Shown here piece after piece: positions 9,277-16,730 of a stretch of 64,000 nucleotides of DNA. The stretch's first letter is position 1. The number at the start of each line of letters is the position of its first letter. The stretch spans positions 868,001 to 932,000 of the forward strand of contig NZ_SJKB01000001.1 in NCBI RefSeq assembly GCF_004331465.1, in the 5' to 3' direction. The DNA comes from Kribbella pittospori. GTDB lineage: Bacteria; Actinomycetota; Actinomycetes; Propionibacteriales; Kribbellaceae. Made by a program: the position numbers and the translations under genes. Below the pieces are notes generated by a model. The model worked only from the letters and a program-made list of their open reading frames with translations, was not told where the DNA came from and made no database searches.

Positions 9277-11214
9277 ATGCTTCGTCGTCCGAAGATTCTC
9301 GCCGCACTCGCAGCGGTAGCGCTGCCCATCACCGCACTCGGCGTGTCGACCGGAGGCCCACCCGCTGCCGCCGCGCCCCCAGGGCCATCCGCCGCGACTG
9401 CCTCCGCCACCGCGGCCTCCGCGTTCAGCGCTGCCGCCGCGAAGTACGGCGTACCCGAGTCGGTCCTGCTCGCCGTGTCGTACGCCGAGTCGCGGTGGGA
9501 CGACCATCTGGGTGCCCCCAGCACGTCGGGCGGTTACGGCCCGATGCACCTCACCGCCGTCGACCCCAGCGAAGTGGCCGACCTGTCCGGCAAGCGCAAG
9601 GTCGCGAACGCTGCGTCGCTGCGGACCCTCGACAAGGCGTCCCAGCTGACCGGGCTGGACCCGGCCGCACTCCGGAACGACACCACTGCCAACATCAACG
9701 GTGGTGCCGCGCTGCTGGCGTCGTACCAGCGCTCTCTGGGCCTCCCGCTCGGTGCGAGCACCTCTCCGGCCCAGTGGTACGGCGCAGTGGCGTCGTACGC
9801 CGAGGCCGGCGACCGCGTGGCCGCGTCCGGCTTCGCCGACGACGTCTACTCGATCATGGCCCGCGGTGCGGCCCGGACCACCAACACCGGACAGCAGATC
9901 ACGATGGCTCCGGTCGCAGTGACCCCGGACAAGGCTCAGGCCGACAAGTTGGCGCTGCCCGCGGGGACGAAGCCCGCGAACAGCGGCGTCGAGTGCCCTC
10001 CGACGCTCGGGTGTGAGTGGCTGCCCGCGCCGTACTCCCAGTACGGTCCCGGGTCTGGTGACTACGGCAACCACGACCTGGCGAACCGGCCGAAGACCGG
10101 CAAGATCGACTACATCGTCATCCACGACACCGAGGGCAGCTGGCAGACCACGCTGAACCTGGTGCAGGACCCGACGTACGTGAGCTGGCAGTACACGATG
10201 CGCTCGTCCGACGGCCACACCTGGCAGCACGTCAAGGCGAACGACGTCGCCTGGCACGCCGGCAACTGGTACGTGAACATGCACAGCATCGGCATCGAGC
10301 ACGAGGGCTTCGCACCCCAGGGCGCGACCTGGTTCACCGAGGCGATGTACCGCAACTCGGCCAAGCTGGTCAGCTACCTCGCCGCCAAGAACAACATCCC
10401 GCTCGACCGCGCCCACATCATCGGGCACGACCAGGTGCCGGGCACGATTCCCAGCACGGTGGCCGGTATGCACTGGGATCCGGGACCCTACTTCGACTGG
10501 GAGCACTACTTCGACCTGCTCGGCGCCCCGATCTACGGGCACGAGGTCTTCCCGGTGAAGGCCGGCTCGATCGTCACCATCAAGCCGGGCTTCGAGAACA
10601 ACGTCCAGGTCGTGACCGACTGCACGGTCGCCGGGACCACCTGCGACCCGCAGGGCACCAACTTCGTGTACCTGCGTCAATCGCCGGACGACGCCGCTCC
10701 GCTGGTCAAGGACCTGGGGCTGCGTCCGGGCGCGGCCGCCAGCACCACTCAGGTCTCCGACATCGGAGCCCGCGCGACCGCCGGTTCGCAGTACGTCGTG
10801 GCGCAGCGGCAGGGCGACTGGGTAGCCGTCTGGTACCTGGGCGCGCTGGGCTGGTTCAAGAGCCCGGCGTCGGCGCCGGACGCGTTCGCCAAGCCGGGTC
10901 TCGTGGTGAAGCCGAAGGCGGGCAAGGCCTCGGTGCCGGTCTACGGGCGTGCGTACCCCGAACAGGCGGCGTACCCGGCGGGTATTCCGTACCAGACCGT
11001 CACGCCGCTGCAGTACTCGATCGGTGCCGGTCAGGCCTACCCGGTCAGTGACCTGAACATCGAGACCGACTACTACCGCGCCGTCACGTTCGCCGGTGAG
11101 CCTCCGACCGACCACGTGCAGGTGCTCGGCAAGGACCGGTACTACCAGATCTGGTTCGGCCACCGGATGGCCTACGTCCGGGCCGCCGACGTGGACATCA
11201 GGCCTGCCGTCTAG
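9277..11214 (+). CDS. Secreted two-domain peptidoglycan hydrolase (SLT-like plus amidase)
   Basis: 645 aa. Signal peptide at about 1-33 ends in PAAAAPPGP. A lysozyme-like/transglycosylase segment follows (about 50-200): YGVPESVLLAVSYAESRWDD, with the Glu of ESRW in the catalytic position, and GGYGPMHLT. An N-acetylmuramoyl-L-alanine amidase type 2 domain spans about 270-420: YIVIHDTEGS (zinc His), HNSIGIEHEGF-like context in MHSIGIEHEG, and HWDPGPYFDW. The C-terminal 200 residues contain two SH3-like stretches (YLRQSPDDAAPLVKDLG). Two activities could cut both glycan and stem peptide; activity of the first domain is inference. AGGAG lies 6 nt before the ATG. Confidence 0.85.
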   Translation: MLRRPKILAALAAVALPITALGVSTGGPPAAAAPPGPSAATASATAASAFSAAAAKYGVPESVLLAVSYAESRWDDHLGAPSTSGGYGPMHLTAVDPSEVADLSGKRKVANAASLRTLDKASQLTGLDPAALRNDTTANINGGAALLASYQRSLGLPLGASTSPAQWYGAVASYAEAGDRVAASGFADDVYSIMARGAARTTNTGQQITMAPVAVTPDKAQADKLALPAGTKPANSGVECPPTLGCEWLPAPYSQYGPGSGDYGNHDLANRPKTGKIDYIVIHDTEGSWQTTLNLVQDPTYVSWQYTMRSSDGHTWQHVKANDVAWHAGNWYVNMHSIGIEHEGFAPQGATWFTEAMYRNSAKLVSYLAAKNNIPLDRAHIIGHDQVPGTIPSTVAGMHWDPGPYFDWEHYFDLLGAPIYGHEVFPVKAGSIVTIKPGFENNVQVVTDCTVAGTTCDPQGTNFVYLRQSPDDAAPLVKDLGLRPGAAASTTQVSDIGARATAGSQYVVAQRQGDWVAVWYLGALGWFKSPASAPDAFAKPGLVVKPKAGKASVPVYGRAYPEQAAYPAGIPYQTVTPLQYSIGAGQAYPVSDLNIETDYYRAVTFAGEPPTDHVQVLGKDRYYQIWFGHRMAYVRAADVDIRPAV

Positions 11215-11224
11215 ATTGCCTGTT

Positions 11225-11956
11225 GTGTATGACGAAGCCGTCCAGCAACTGCTGGACGGCTTCGTCGCGTCGGTGCGTCAGGTGGCCGCGGTCGAGGCGA
11301 TCTGGCTGCACGGTTCGCTTGCCTTGGGCGACTACCAGTTGGGGCGCAGCGATCTCGATGTGATCGCGGTCGTGTCGTCACCGCCGCCGGCCGCCGTCGA
11401 GGACGTTCATCGGCGACTGATCGCGGAGTCTCCGCTGGCGTCCAAGCTGCATTGCTCCTACATGCTCGCCGACCAGCTGGCGGATGCGTCGATCCGGCAT
11501 GTGACCTTCGCCCAGGAGCGGTACTTCGACCGGCCGGTGACACCGGTGACCCGACGAGAGCTTGCCCTGAGCAACGTCTCGCTCTTCGGGCCGCCGCCGT
11601 CTTCGTTGCTACCGGCCATCAGCGATTCCGAGCTGGCGGAGTTCATCCGCCGTGACCTGCGGGAGTTCTGGCTGCCTGCCGTGGCCCGGTGGACGAACTG
11701 GTACATGGACGTTTGGGTCGATCTCAGCCTGCTCACCATCGCCCGCGCTCACGTGACGCTGACGACGGGGGAGCTGATCACCAAGCGGGCGGCCCTCGAC
11801 GTCCTGCCGTCGTTGGGAGCACCCGCGGCCGTCGTCGCGGACATCACCCGCGGCCGCTACGGCTCCCGCCGCCTCGCGACCCCCTGGTGGCGACACCGCC
11901 GCGCGGTCCTGACCCGGCGCTTCGTTCAGACTGCGATCCCCGCCGTGCTCAGTTGA
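11225..11956 (+). CDS. Nucleotidyltransferase-fold protein, aminoglycoside adenylyltransferase-like
   Basis: About 243 aa from GTG 11225 (TTG 11216 is possible). The N-terminal nucleotidyltransferase motif is clear: IWLHGSLALGDYQLGRSDLDVIAV (shown here as GSLALGDYQ followed by SDLDV), giving the Gly-Ser and the Asp-x-Asp metal ligands. The C-terminal half is helical (REFWLPAVARWTNWYM, ITKRAALDVL) as in AadA/DUF4111 proteins. Such proteins may adenylylate aminoglycosides, but many chromosomal members have no known substrate, so resistance is not claimed. It starts 10 bp after the hydrolase and overlaps the convergent YbaK gene by 8 bp. Confidence 0.75.
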   Translation: MYDEAVQQLLDGFVASVRQVAAVEAIWLHGSLALGDYQLGRSDLDVIAVVSSPPPAAVEDVHRRLIAESPLASKLHCSYMLADQLADASIRHVTFAQERYFDRPVTPVTRRELALSNVSLFGPPPSSLLPAISDSELAEFIRRDLREFWLPAVARWTNWYMDVWVDLSLLTIARAHVTLTTGELITKRAALDVLPSLGAPAAVVADITRGRYGSRRLATPWWRHRRAVLTRRFVQTAIPAVLS

Positions 11957-12428
11957 CGGTGATCGGGGTTCCGTTGGAGATAGTGACGAGCTCGGCGTAC
12001 GTGGTCGGGAAGACCGAGTGGGGGATGCCGGCCGCGGCCCAGATGACGTCGTACTGCTCGAGAGCGGTGTCGACGTACGTCGGGACCTGGTGCGGGTGGC
12101 CGACCGGGGCGACACCGCCGATGGACTGGCCGGTGTGCTCCTTGACGAACTCCGGGGTGGCTCGACGCAGCTTGCCGATGCCGAGCTCGGCCGCGACCTT
12201 CGCTGTGTCCACCCGGTGCGCGCCCGAGGTCAGGATCAGCACCGGTACGCCGTCGCCGTCGAAGATCAGGCTGTTCGCGATCGCGCCGACCTCGCAGCCG
12301 AGCTCGGCCGCGGCGGCCGCCGCCGTCGGCACCGCCTCGTCCAGGATCACGATCTCGCCGGTGGCCCCGGCCGCCTTCAAGGCGTCGGCCACCTTCTGCA
12401 CGTTGGGATGACTGCTCACCTTCGGCAC
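11949..12428 (-). CDS. YbaK/EbsC-type Cys-tRNA(Pro)/prolyl deacylase
   Basis: 159 aa. The fold is recognised from TAAAAAAELGCEVGAIANSLIF, PVLILTSGAHRVDTAKVA, GQSIGGVAPVGHPHQVPTYVD and the end WAAAGIPHSVFPTTYAELV. Members hydrolyse misacylated tRNA, often Cys-tRNA(Pro), as free-standing editing factors; the invariant Lys of the family may be in DTAKVA. The GTG at 12428 is the only good start and lacks a strong ribosome site. It is convergent with, and 8 bp overlapping, the nucleotidyltransferase gene. Confidence 0.88.
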   Translation of the reverse strand: MPKVSSHPNVQKVADALKAAGATGEIVILDEAVPTAAAAAAELGCEVGAIANSLIFDGDGVPVLILTSGAHRVDTAKVAAELGIGKLRRATPEFVKEHTGQSIGGVAPVGHPHQVPTYVDTALEQYDVIWAAAGIPHSVFPTTYAELVTISNGTPITVN

Positions 12429-12452
12429 CTTATGCGGCGGCGTTGACGCGGG

Positions 12453-13010
12453 TCACGCCGGTTTCAGCTCGGCTGCTCCGAAGGACACATTGAACCGGTC
12501 GCACCAGATGGCCACGCTGCGGAAGTCGTCGAGCGTCACGCCGGCCGGGACCGGGTAGTTCTGGTTGCCGTGGTTGCCCTTCAGGCTGCCGAGACTGCGG
12601 TACTGCCCGTCGTCGAACAAGTGCCATCCGGCTCGGCCCGGAACGACGTTCGCATCGCTCAGCCACACCTTCAGGTCGGGACCGTCCGAGGTGTCGAGGT
12701 CCTCGATCCGCAGTACCCGGCTGCCGTCGGCCAACCGGAGTACGGCGACTGTGCCGGACGTCTCGTGTTCATGCGTGATCAGCTTCCCGGTCAGCAGAAC
12801 CTCTGTCGTGGGCGGGACCTGCTTCGGTACGACGGAAACTGTCGGTGGCGTCGTCGACGATGTCTGGGTGGAGATCGGAACAGCGCCGGGCAGCGCTTCG
12901 TCGACGACCCTGTCGGTGAAGAGCCGCCACGGCTGGAAGAGCGGCAGCGCGACTGCCGCGACCACGACGGCAACGGCCGCCGCGGTGACCAGTGCTGCCC
13001 GCTTCTTCAC
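12453..13010 (-). CDS. Membrane-anchored DM13 domain protein
   Basis: 185 aa from GTG 13010, preceded by AAGGGA. One N-terminal membrane segment (about 5-26, AAVAVVVAAVALPLF) is followed by a Ser/Thr/Pro linker and a DM13 domain: LLTGKLITHEHETSGTVAVL, LRIEDLDTSDGPDLKVWLS, LGSLKGNHGNQNYPVPAG and a late AIWCDRFNVSFGAAEL with the conserved Cys. DM13 is an extracytoplasmic domain thought to act in redox chemistry. The gene diverges from the SOS-type promoter at 13094. Confidence 0.88.
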   Translation of the reverse strand: MKKRAALVTAAAVAVVVAAVALPLFQPWRLFTDRVVDEALPGAVPISTQTSSTTPPTVSVVPKQVPPTTEVLLTGKLITHEHETSGTVAVLRLADGSRVLRIEDLDTSDGPDLKVWLSDANVVPGRAGWHLFDDGQYRSLGSLKGNHGNQNYPVPAGVTLDDFRSVAIWCDRFNVSFGAAELKPA

Positions 13011-13093
13011 GGTCCGTCCCTTCGTCAACGCCTCGGTGCACCCAGTCTGGCGGCCGGATCGGTCGCGCGGCGGCGCGCCGGGCTTACGGGCCG

Positions 13094-13147
13094 TTGACGA
13101 TTGTCGGCGGGCGGCGATACGCTTCCAGTGTTCGAACAGATGTTCGA
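13094..13147 (+). promoter_or_regulatory. Promoter with perfect LexA (SOS) box
   Basis: TTGACG (13094-13099), an 18-bp spacer and TACGCT (13118-13123) make a good sigma-70-type promoter. At 13132-13147 lies TCGAACAGATGTTCGA, a perfect 16-bp palindrome matching the actinobacterial LexA consensus TCGAAC-N4-GTTCGA. It covers the expected transcription start, the position for repression. The rest of 13011-13362 contains no convincing gene, so the transcript would have a leader of about 230 nt before DUF6504. Assignment to LexA is by consensus. Confidence 0.8.
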
Positions 13148-13362
13148 TTACCTCCGGCCCGGCGTCGTCGGGAGGCCGGCCGGAGGTGACCCGGACAGCT
13201 GGACGGCTCCGGTGCGGAGTTGCGGCCGCATCGGAAACCGGTGGTTCCGGCGGGCCGGGCACCGAGGTGGACCTCGACCCCCACCTCGTGCCTACCCGCC
13301 GGGCCTCCGACCGGGCCGTCGACCAGGGGAAGCAGCAGTTCGTACACAGGAGGCGATGGAGC

Positions 13363-13776
13363 ATGTGGGAGTTCGACGAAGCCGTCGAGGTGCGTTCGGG
13401 TGTCGTGGACGGCGTCGAGACCCCGGAGCAGTTCCTCTGGCGTGGCCGTCTGTGGCGTGTCTGCTCCGTCCAGGCTCACTGGACCGAGACCGCCGCCTGG
13501 TGGGAACGCGGCATCATCGGCACCCCGATCCATCGCGCGACCGACTGGCATCACGCCGAGGCCGCTCCGGCCGTCGCCGAAGCGCCTGTCCTTGCCGGTG
13601 CTCCCGCTCCGGCTAGCGGCGCGGCGGTCGGCGTACTGGATGCGGACTGGGGACCGCGGCGCGCGGTGTACCGGGTGGAGGCGGGGTGTGGCCGGCACGG
13701 TCGGCGTGAGCTGTTCGATCTCGCCCACGACCCGGACTCCGGCCGCTGGCAACTGGAAAGGGTGACAGACCGATGA
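13363..13776 (+). CDS. DUF6504 family protein
   Basis: 137 aa. AGGAGG (13348-13353) lies 9 nt upstream of the ATG. The protein opens with WEFDEAVEVRSGVVDGVETP and PEQFLWRGRLWRV, then WWERG and a C-terminal YRVEAGCGRHGRRELFDLAH with WQLERV, a pattern I know from DUF6504. Function is unknown; in actinobacteria relatives tend to lie near translesion polymerase genes (memory, not checked). It overlaps the HEPN gene by ATGA (13773-13776) and is the first recognisable gene behind the LexA box. Confidence 0.75.
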   Translation: MWEFDEAVEVRSGVVDGVETPEQFLWRGRLWRVCSVQAHWTETAAWWERGIIGTPIHRATDWHHAEAAPAVAEAPVLAGAPAPASGAAVGVLDADWGPRRAVYRVEAGCGRHGRRELFDLAHDPDSGRWQLERVTDR

Positions 13777-14246
13777 CCGTTTCACCGGTGTCTCCGGCGG
13801 CTGCCGGCGCGGCGAGCCGGGAGTTGTCCCGTGCACGCGCCGCTCTGGCCGAGGCGTTGGACACGAGCGACCACCTGATCCGCTACTCGAGCGCGCACAT
13901 CGCGGCTCTCCGGGTCGCGGCGGCGGTCCTGGCCGTCCGTGCCCGGCCGGTGCGCTCCGGCGCTCGCCGCCGCATCCAGCGGAATGCCTGGGTGCTGCTG
14001 GCGGAGGTCGCCCCAGAGTTCGCCGAGTGGGCTACGTTCTTCTCGGCCGGTGCGTCTCAGCGGGCTGCCGCCGAGGCCGGCCTGGAGCGTGCTGTCACGA
14101 CCCGCGAGGCCGACGACCTGATCCGCGCCGTGGAGACCTTCTACGGCCTGGTCGAGTCCTCGCTGCGGCTGTCCAGCACGGCCACCTTCACCGCCACCAC
14201 AGACCCTCAGTCGGTCCTGACCCAGTCCTGGATGCAGGCCAGCTAG
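13773..14246 (+). CDS. SAV_6107-family HEPN protein
   Basis: 157 aa, almost all helical. ARAALAEALDTSDHLIRYSS, HIAALRVAAAVLAVRARP, RRRIQRNAWVLLAEVAPEF and DDLIRAVETFYGLVE match the SAV_6107 HEPN family. I do not see the R-x4-6-H ribonuclease motif of toxic HEPN proteins, so an RNase role is not supported. It is coupled to DUF6504 through an ATGA overlap and probably shares its damage-responsive promoter. Confidence 0.82.
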   Translation: MTVSPVSPAAAGAASRELSRARAALAEALDTSDHLIRYSSAHIAALRVAAAVLAVRARPVRSGARRRIQRNAWVLLAEVAPEFAEWATFFSAGASQRAAAEAGLERAVTTREADDLIRAVETFYGLVESSLRLSSTATFTATTDPQSVLTQSWMQAS

Positions 14247-14285
14247 CAACAACCCACGACGGCAGTCCTTCGGAGAGAAACGACA

Positions 14286-14540
14286 TTGAGTCAGGTACGC
14301 AGAGGTGTCGGCCATGACCTGTGCGGTCGCGTGCATGCAGTGCTCGGGGTCGAGTGCTATCTGGCGGACACCCATTACCCCAACCCGCACCAGTCGCTCG
14401 AAGGCGAGTCCTGGGACGACGGCCTGTGCAGCAAATGCGCCGGCGGCGGCCTCCTAGCCGGCCACACCTGCGACCGCTGCAACGGCGCCGGCTTCGAACC
14501 CGTAGAACTAATAGACCCCGAAACCTACCAACCCGGCTAA
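14286..14540 (+). CDS. Small protein with DnaJ-like CxxCxGxG zinc motifs
   Basis: 84 aa from a TTG start, with GGAGAG about 9 nt upstream. Near residues 48-70 it has CSKCAGGG and CDRCNGAG, two CxxCxGxG motifs as in one zinc site of the DnaJ cysteine-rich domain. Two further Cys lie at CGR and ECYL. There is no J domain. It follows the HEPN gene by 39 bp and may be the third gene of the same transcript. The alternative start is a downstream GTG. I do not recognise a named family. Confidence 0.6.
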   Translation: MSQVRRGVGHDLCGRVHAVLGVECYLADTHYPNPHQSLEGESWDDGLCSKCAGGGLLAGHTCDRCNGAGFEPVELIDPETYQPG

Positions 14541-14860
14541 CCCAACCCGGCTAGCCGCCGCCGTCCACCCCAACCCGGCGGCTAGCCGCACCCTCGCTCG
14601 CGTACCTGCCGGGCGGCTCACCGCACCCCACCCGGCACAGCCCCCGGCGCATCTCCACCGGCACCCCCGGCGGCTAGCCGCGCCCTCACTCGCACACCTG
14701 CCCCGCAGTTCGCCGCACGTCCGCCGGCGCATCACAGCACCTCCACCGGTAGATCACCCGGCGGCGAGCCGCACCTTCGCTCGCACACCTGCACCGCAGG
14801 TCGCAGCAGACCCGCCAGCCCACCTGCCGGGCGGATCGCCGCACCCCGCCGGTGCGTCCG
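14533..14860. repeat. Degenerate ~92-bp tandem repeat tract
   Basis: The 471-bp gap between the zinc protein and the methyltransferase holds no gene. Copies begin with CCCGGCGGCTAGCCGC at 14574 and 14666, and with CCCGGCGGCGAGCCGC at 14757, giving periods of 92 and 91 bp. Each continues with C-rich CTCGCTCGC-ACCTGCC-type sequence. A fourth partial copy of the middle section starts near 14821 and a partial head copy near 14547. CGGCTAGCCG is itself a palindrome. No RNA or mobile family is recognised. Downstream, 14870-15011 shows only the methyltransferase ribosome site. Confidence 0.7.
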
Positions 14861-15017
14861 AAGGCGCGACGTCGGGGCAGGTTGGCGTGGTGTTGAGTGC
14901 CTCCTCTGCCCGGCACACCCGCACACCTACCCCAGTCGGCAGGTAACCGGTGGGGTGGGAAGTAGGGTGTGGCGGACGTGGGGTGGTTCTTGGGGGACTG
15001 GTAGGAGGGTCATGACG

Positions 15018-15764
15018 ATGGTCGATCGGCGGCGGCGTTCGTTGCGGACGGCGCTGGTGGGCGAGGCTCTGCGGGTTGCTCTGGCAGGGCGGGCGCGGAC
15101 CGATCCGGGTGCCGGGCTGGACATCGTCGACCTCGGTGGTGGCACCGGCGGATTCGCCGTACCGCTGGCCGTCGAAGGTCATCGGGTGACCGTGGTCGAC
15201 CCCAGCCCCGACGCGCTGGCGTCGCTCGAACGACGGGCGCGGGATGAAGGCGTGAGCGACCTGGTCCGTGGCGTCCAAGGCGACGCGGCCGAGCTGCCCG
15301 GCCTGGCCGGCGAGTCGAGTGCGGATGCCGTCTTGTGTCACGGCGTACTCGAGGTCGTCGACGATCCGGTGCAGGCCTTGCAGGCAATGGCCTCCGTACT
15401 GCGCGAAGGCGGCGTGCTGAGCTTGCTCGTTGCCCAACGCAACGCTGTCGTCCTGGCGCGGGCATTGGCCGGTCACCTGGCCGAGGCGCGGGTCGCACTG
15501 CAGGACCCGGACGGGCGCTGGGGTGCGCACGATCCGATGCCGCGGCGGTTCGACGAAGCCGGCATCATCGCGCAACTCGCCGACGCCGGGTTCATGGTCC
15601 ACACCGTGCACGGCGTCCGTACGTTCGCCGACCTGGTCCCGTCCGCCTTCGTCGACTCCGAGCCGGGCGCCGCCGACTCCTTGGCCGAGCTCGAACGCGC
15701 CGCCAGCCAGCACCCCGCCTTCCGGGCGCTCGCCACCCAGCTCCACATCCTCGCCACCCGCTGA
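15018..15764 (+). CDS. Class I SAM-dependent methyltransferase
   Basis: About 248 aa. The start at 15018 is chosen because AGGAGGG ends 8-9 nt upstream; an ATG at 15012 is only 3 nt from it. The SAM motif I is IVDLGGGTGGFAVPLA, followed by VTVVDPSPDAL (acidic ribose-binding residue), GDAAELPGL and DAVLCHGVLEVVDDP. The C-terminal part (ARVALQDPDGRWGAHDPMPRRF) resembles CmoA/BioC-like tRNA or small-molecule methyltransferases, but the substrate is not identifiable. Confidence 0.85.
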   Translation: MVDRRRRSLRTALVGEALRVALAGRARTDPGAGLDIVDLGGGTGGFAVPLAVEGHRVTVVDPSPDALASLERRARDEGVSDLVRGVQGDAAELPGLAGESSADAVLCHGVLEVVDDPVQALQAMASVLREGGVLSLLVAQRNAVVLARALAGHLAEARVALQDPDGRWGAHDPMPRRFDEAGIIAQLADAGFMVHTVHGVRTFADLVPSAFVDSEPGAADSLAELERAASQHPAFRALATQLHILATR

Positions 15765-16088
15765 CCACCCAGACACCGCAAGGCCACCAGGTACGACGCA
15801 CCGCCTCAGGGCGCCGCGGACGTGGTACGTCGTTGCCGACTCGCCCGGGCGTGTCGCGGCTCACACAGGCGGCCCGAAACGCCGGAGCGCGACGGAACGT
15901 GATGGGTCGGCAACCGTCGGCTGGAACAGGGTTTCGGCCGGTGGCGCGGTGGTTCGGGAGCGGCCGTCGAGGCGGGGAGTTTCCGGACCGTGACGCGCTG
16001 GACAGGCGGCCAGGGTTTCGTGTGAGGCATGCGCGTCCTAGACTGGAGGCGGCCTATCGAGATCGCGCTCACCATGGAGGGATCGACG
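15765..16088. other. Intergenic region, no gene seen
   Basis: This 324-bp stretch has no coding signal that I trust; open frames lack ribosome sites and family features. TAGACT at 16039-16044 with TTTCGT 17 bp upstream could be a weak promoter for the DUF3040 gene. GGAGG just before the DUF3040 start is its ribosome site. Confidence 0.4.
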
Positions 16089-16493
16089 GTGCCCCTCTCG
16101 GAAGAAGAGCAGCGCCAGTTCGAGCAGCTCGAACGCGCCCTCGCTGCGGAAGACCCGAAGTTCGTCTCCGCCATGCGAGGGACCAATGTGCGCTTGTATT
16201 ACAAGCGCCGGGCAGTGCTTGCCGGCGTTGGATTCGTGCTGGGCATCGCGGTCTTGATGACCGGCGCGATCATCCCCAACACCATCATCGGAGTCATCGG
16301 CTTCGTCATGATGGTCGCGTGCCTCTACATCGCGGCGCTCAGCATGAAACGGATCAGCAACGCGGGGGACTCCGACGACATCCCACCGCCGCCTCCGCCG
16401 TCGAAGCGGCACCGGACCAAGCACGACTCGTCCGGCAGTTTCATGGAGCGCATGGAGGATCGCTGGCGCCGCCGCCGCGACGAAGACCTCTGA
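16089..16493 (+). CDS. DUF3040 membrane protein
   Basis: 134 aa from the GTG at 16089 (GGAGGGA 8 nt upstream). It begins PLSEEEQRQFEQLERALAAE, the family hallmark, and then has two membrane segments (VLAGVGFVLGIAVLMTGAII and VIGFVMMVACLYIAAL) and a basic tail with six prolines. Function is unknown; a homologue sits near mraZ in mycobacteria as well. A strong hairpin terminator follows. Confidence 0.88.
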   Translation: MPLSEEEQRQFEQLERALAAEDPKFVSAMRGTNVRLYYKRRAVLAGVGFVLGIAVLMTGAIIPNTIIGVIGFVMMVACLYIAALSMKRISNAGDSDDIPPPPPPSKRHRTKHDSSGSFMERMEDRWRRRRDEDL

Positions 16494-16528
16494 CCGGCAC
16501 CTTCGCTGGCTGAGCGCGAGACCAGTCG

Positions 16529-16572
16529 AAGAACCACACCCGTGCCCTGGTGGGGCGGGTGTGGTTCTTTCT
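16529..16572 (+). terminator. Rho-independent-type terminator after DUF3040
   Basis: AAGAACCACACCCG (16529-16542) pairs perfectly with CGGGTGTGGTTCTT (16556-16569) around a 13-nt loop, followed by TCT. The arms start in A and end in T, so it can work in both directions, ending DUF3040 and the convergent transglutaminase operon. Confidence 0.85.
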
Positions 16573-16730
16573 ATGCGCGGCGTGGTTTGAGATCCGTGTC
16601 AGGTGGGAACCCGCGCAGGCACCCACAGGCCCTCCGGCACCAGTGGGATCCCGGGACGGGTCGCCGCGCATGCCGGGAAGGGATGCGCGGCCGACGACTT
16701 ACCTTGTTGCGCGGCCGAGGCCGCCGGTTG

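Noticed and set aside
13140..13362. Small gene starting within the LexA box (ATG at 13140)
   Set aside because: No ribosome site and Arg/Pro/Gly-rich translation without recognisable features.
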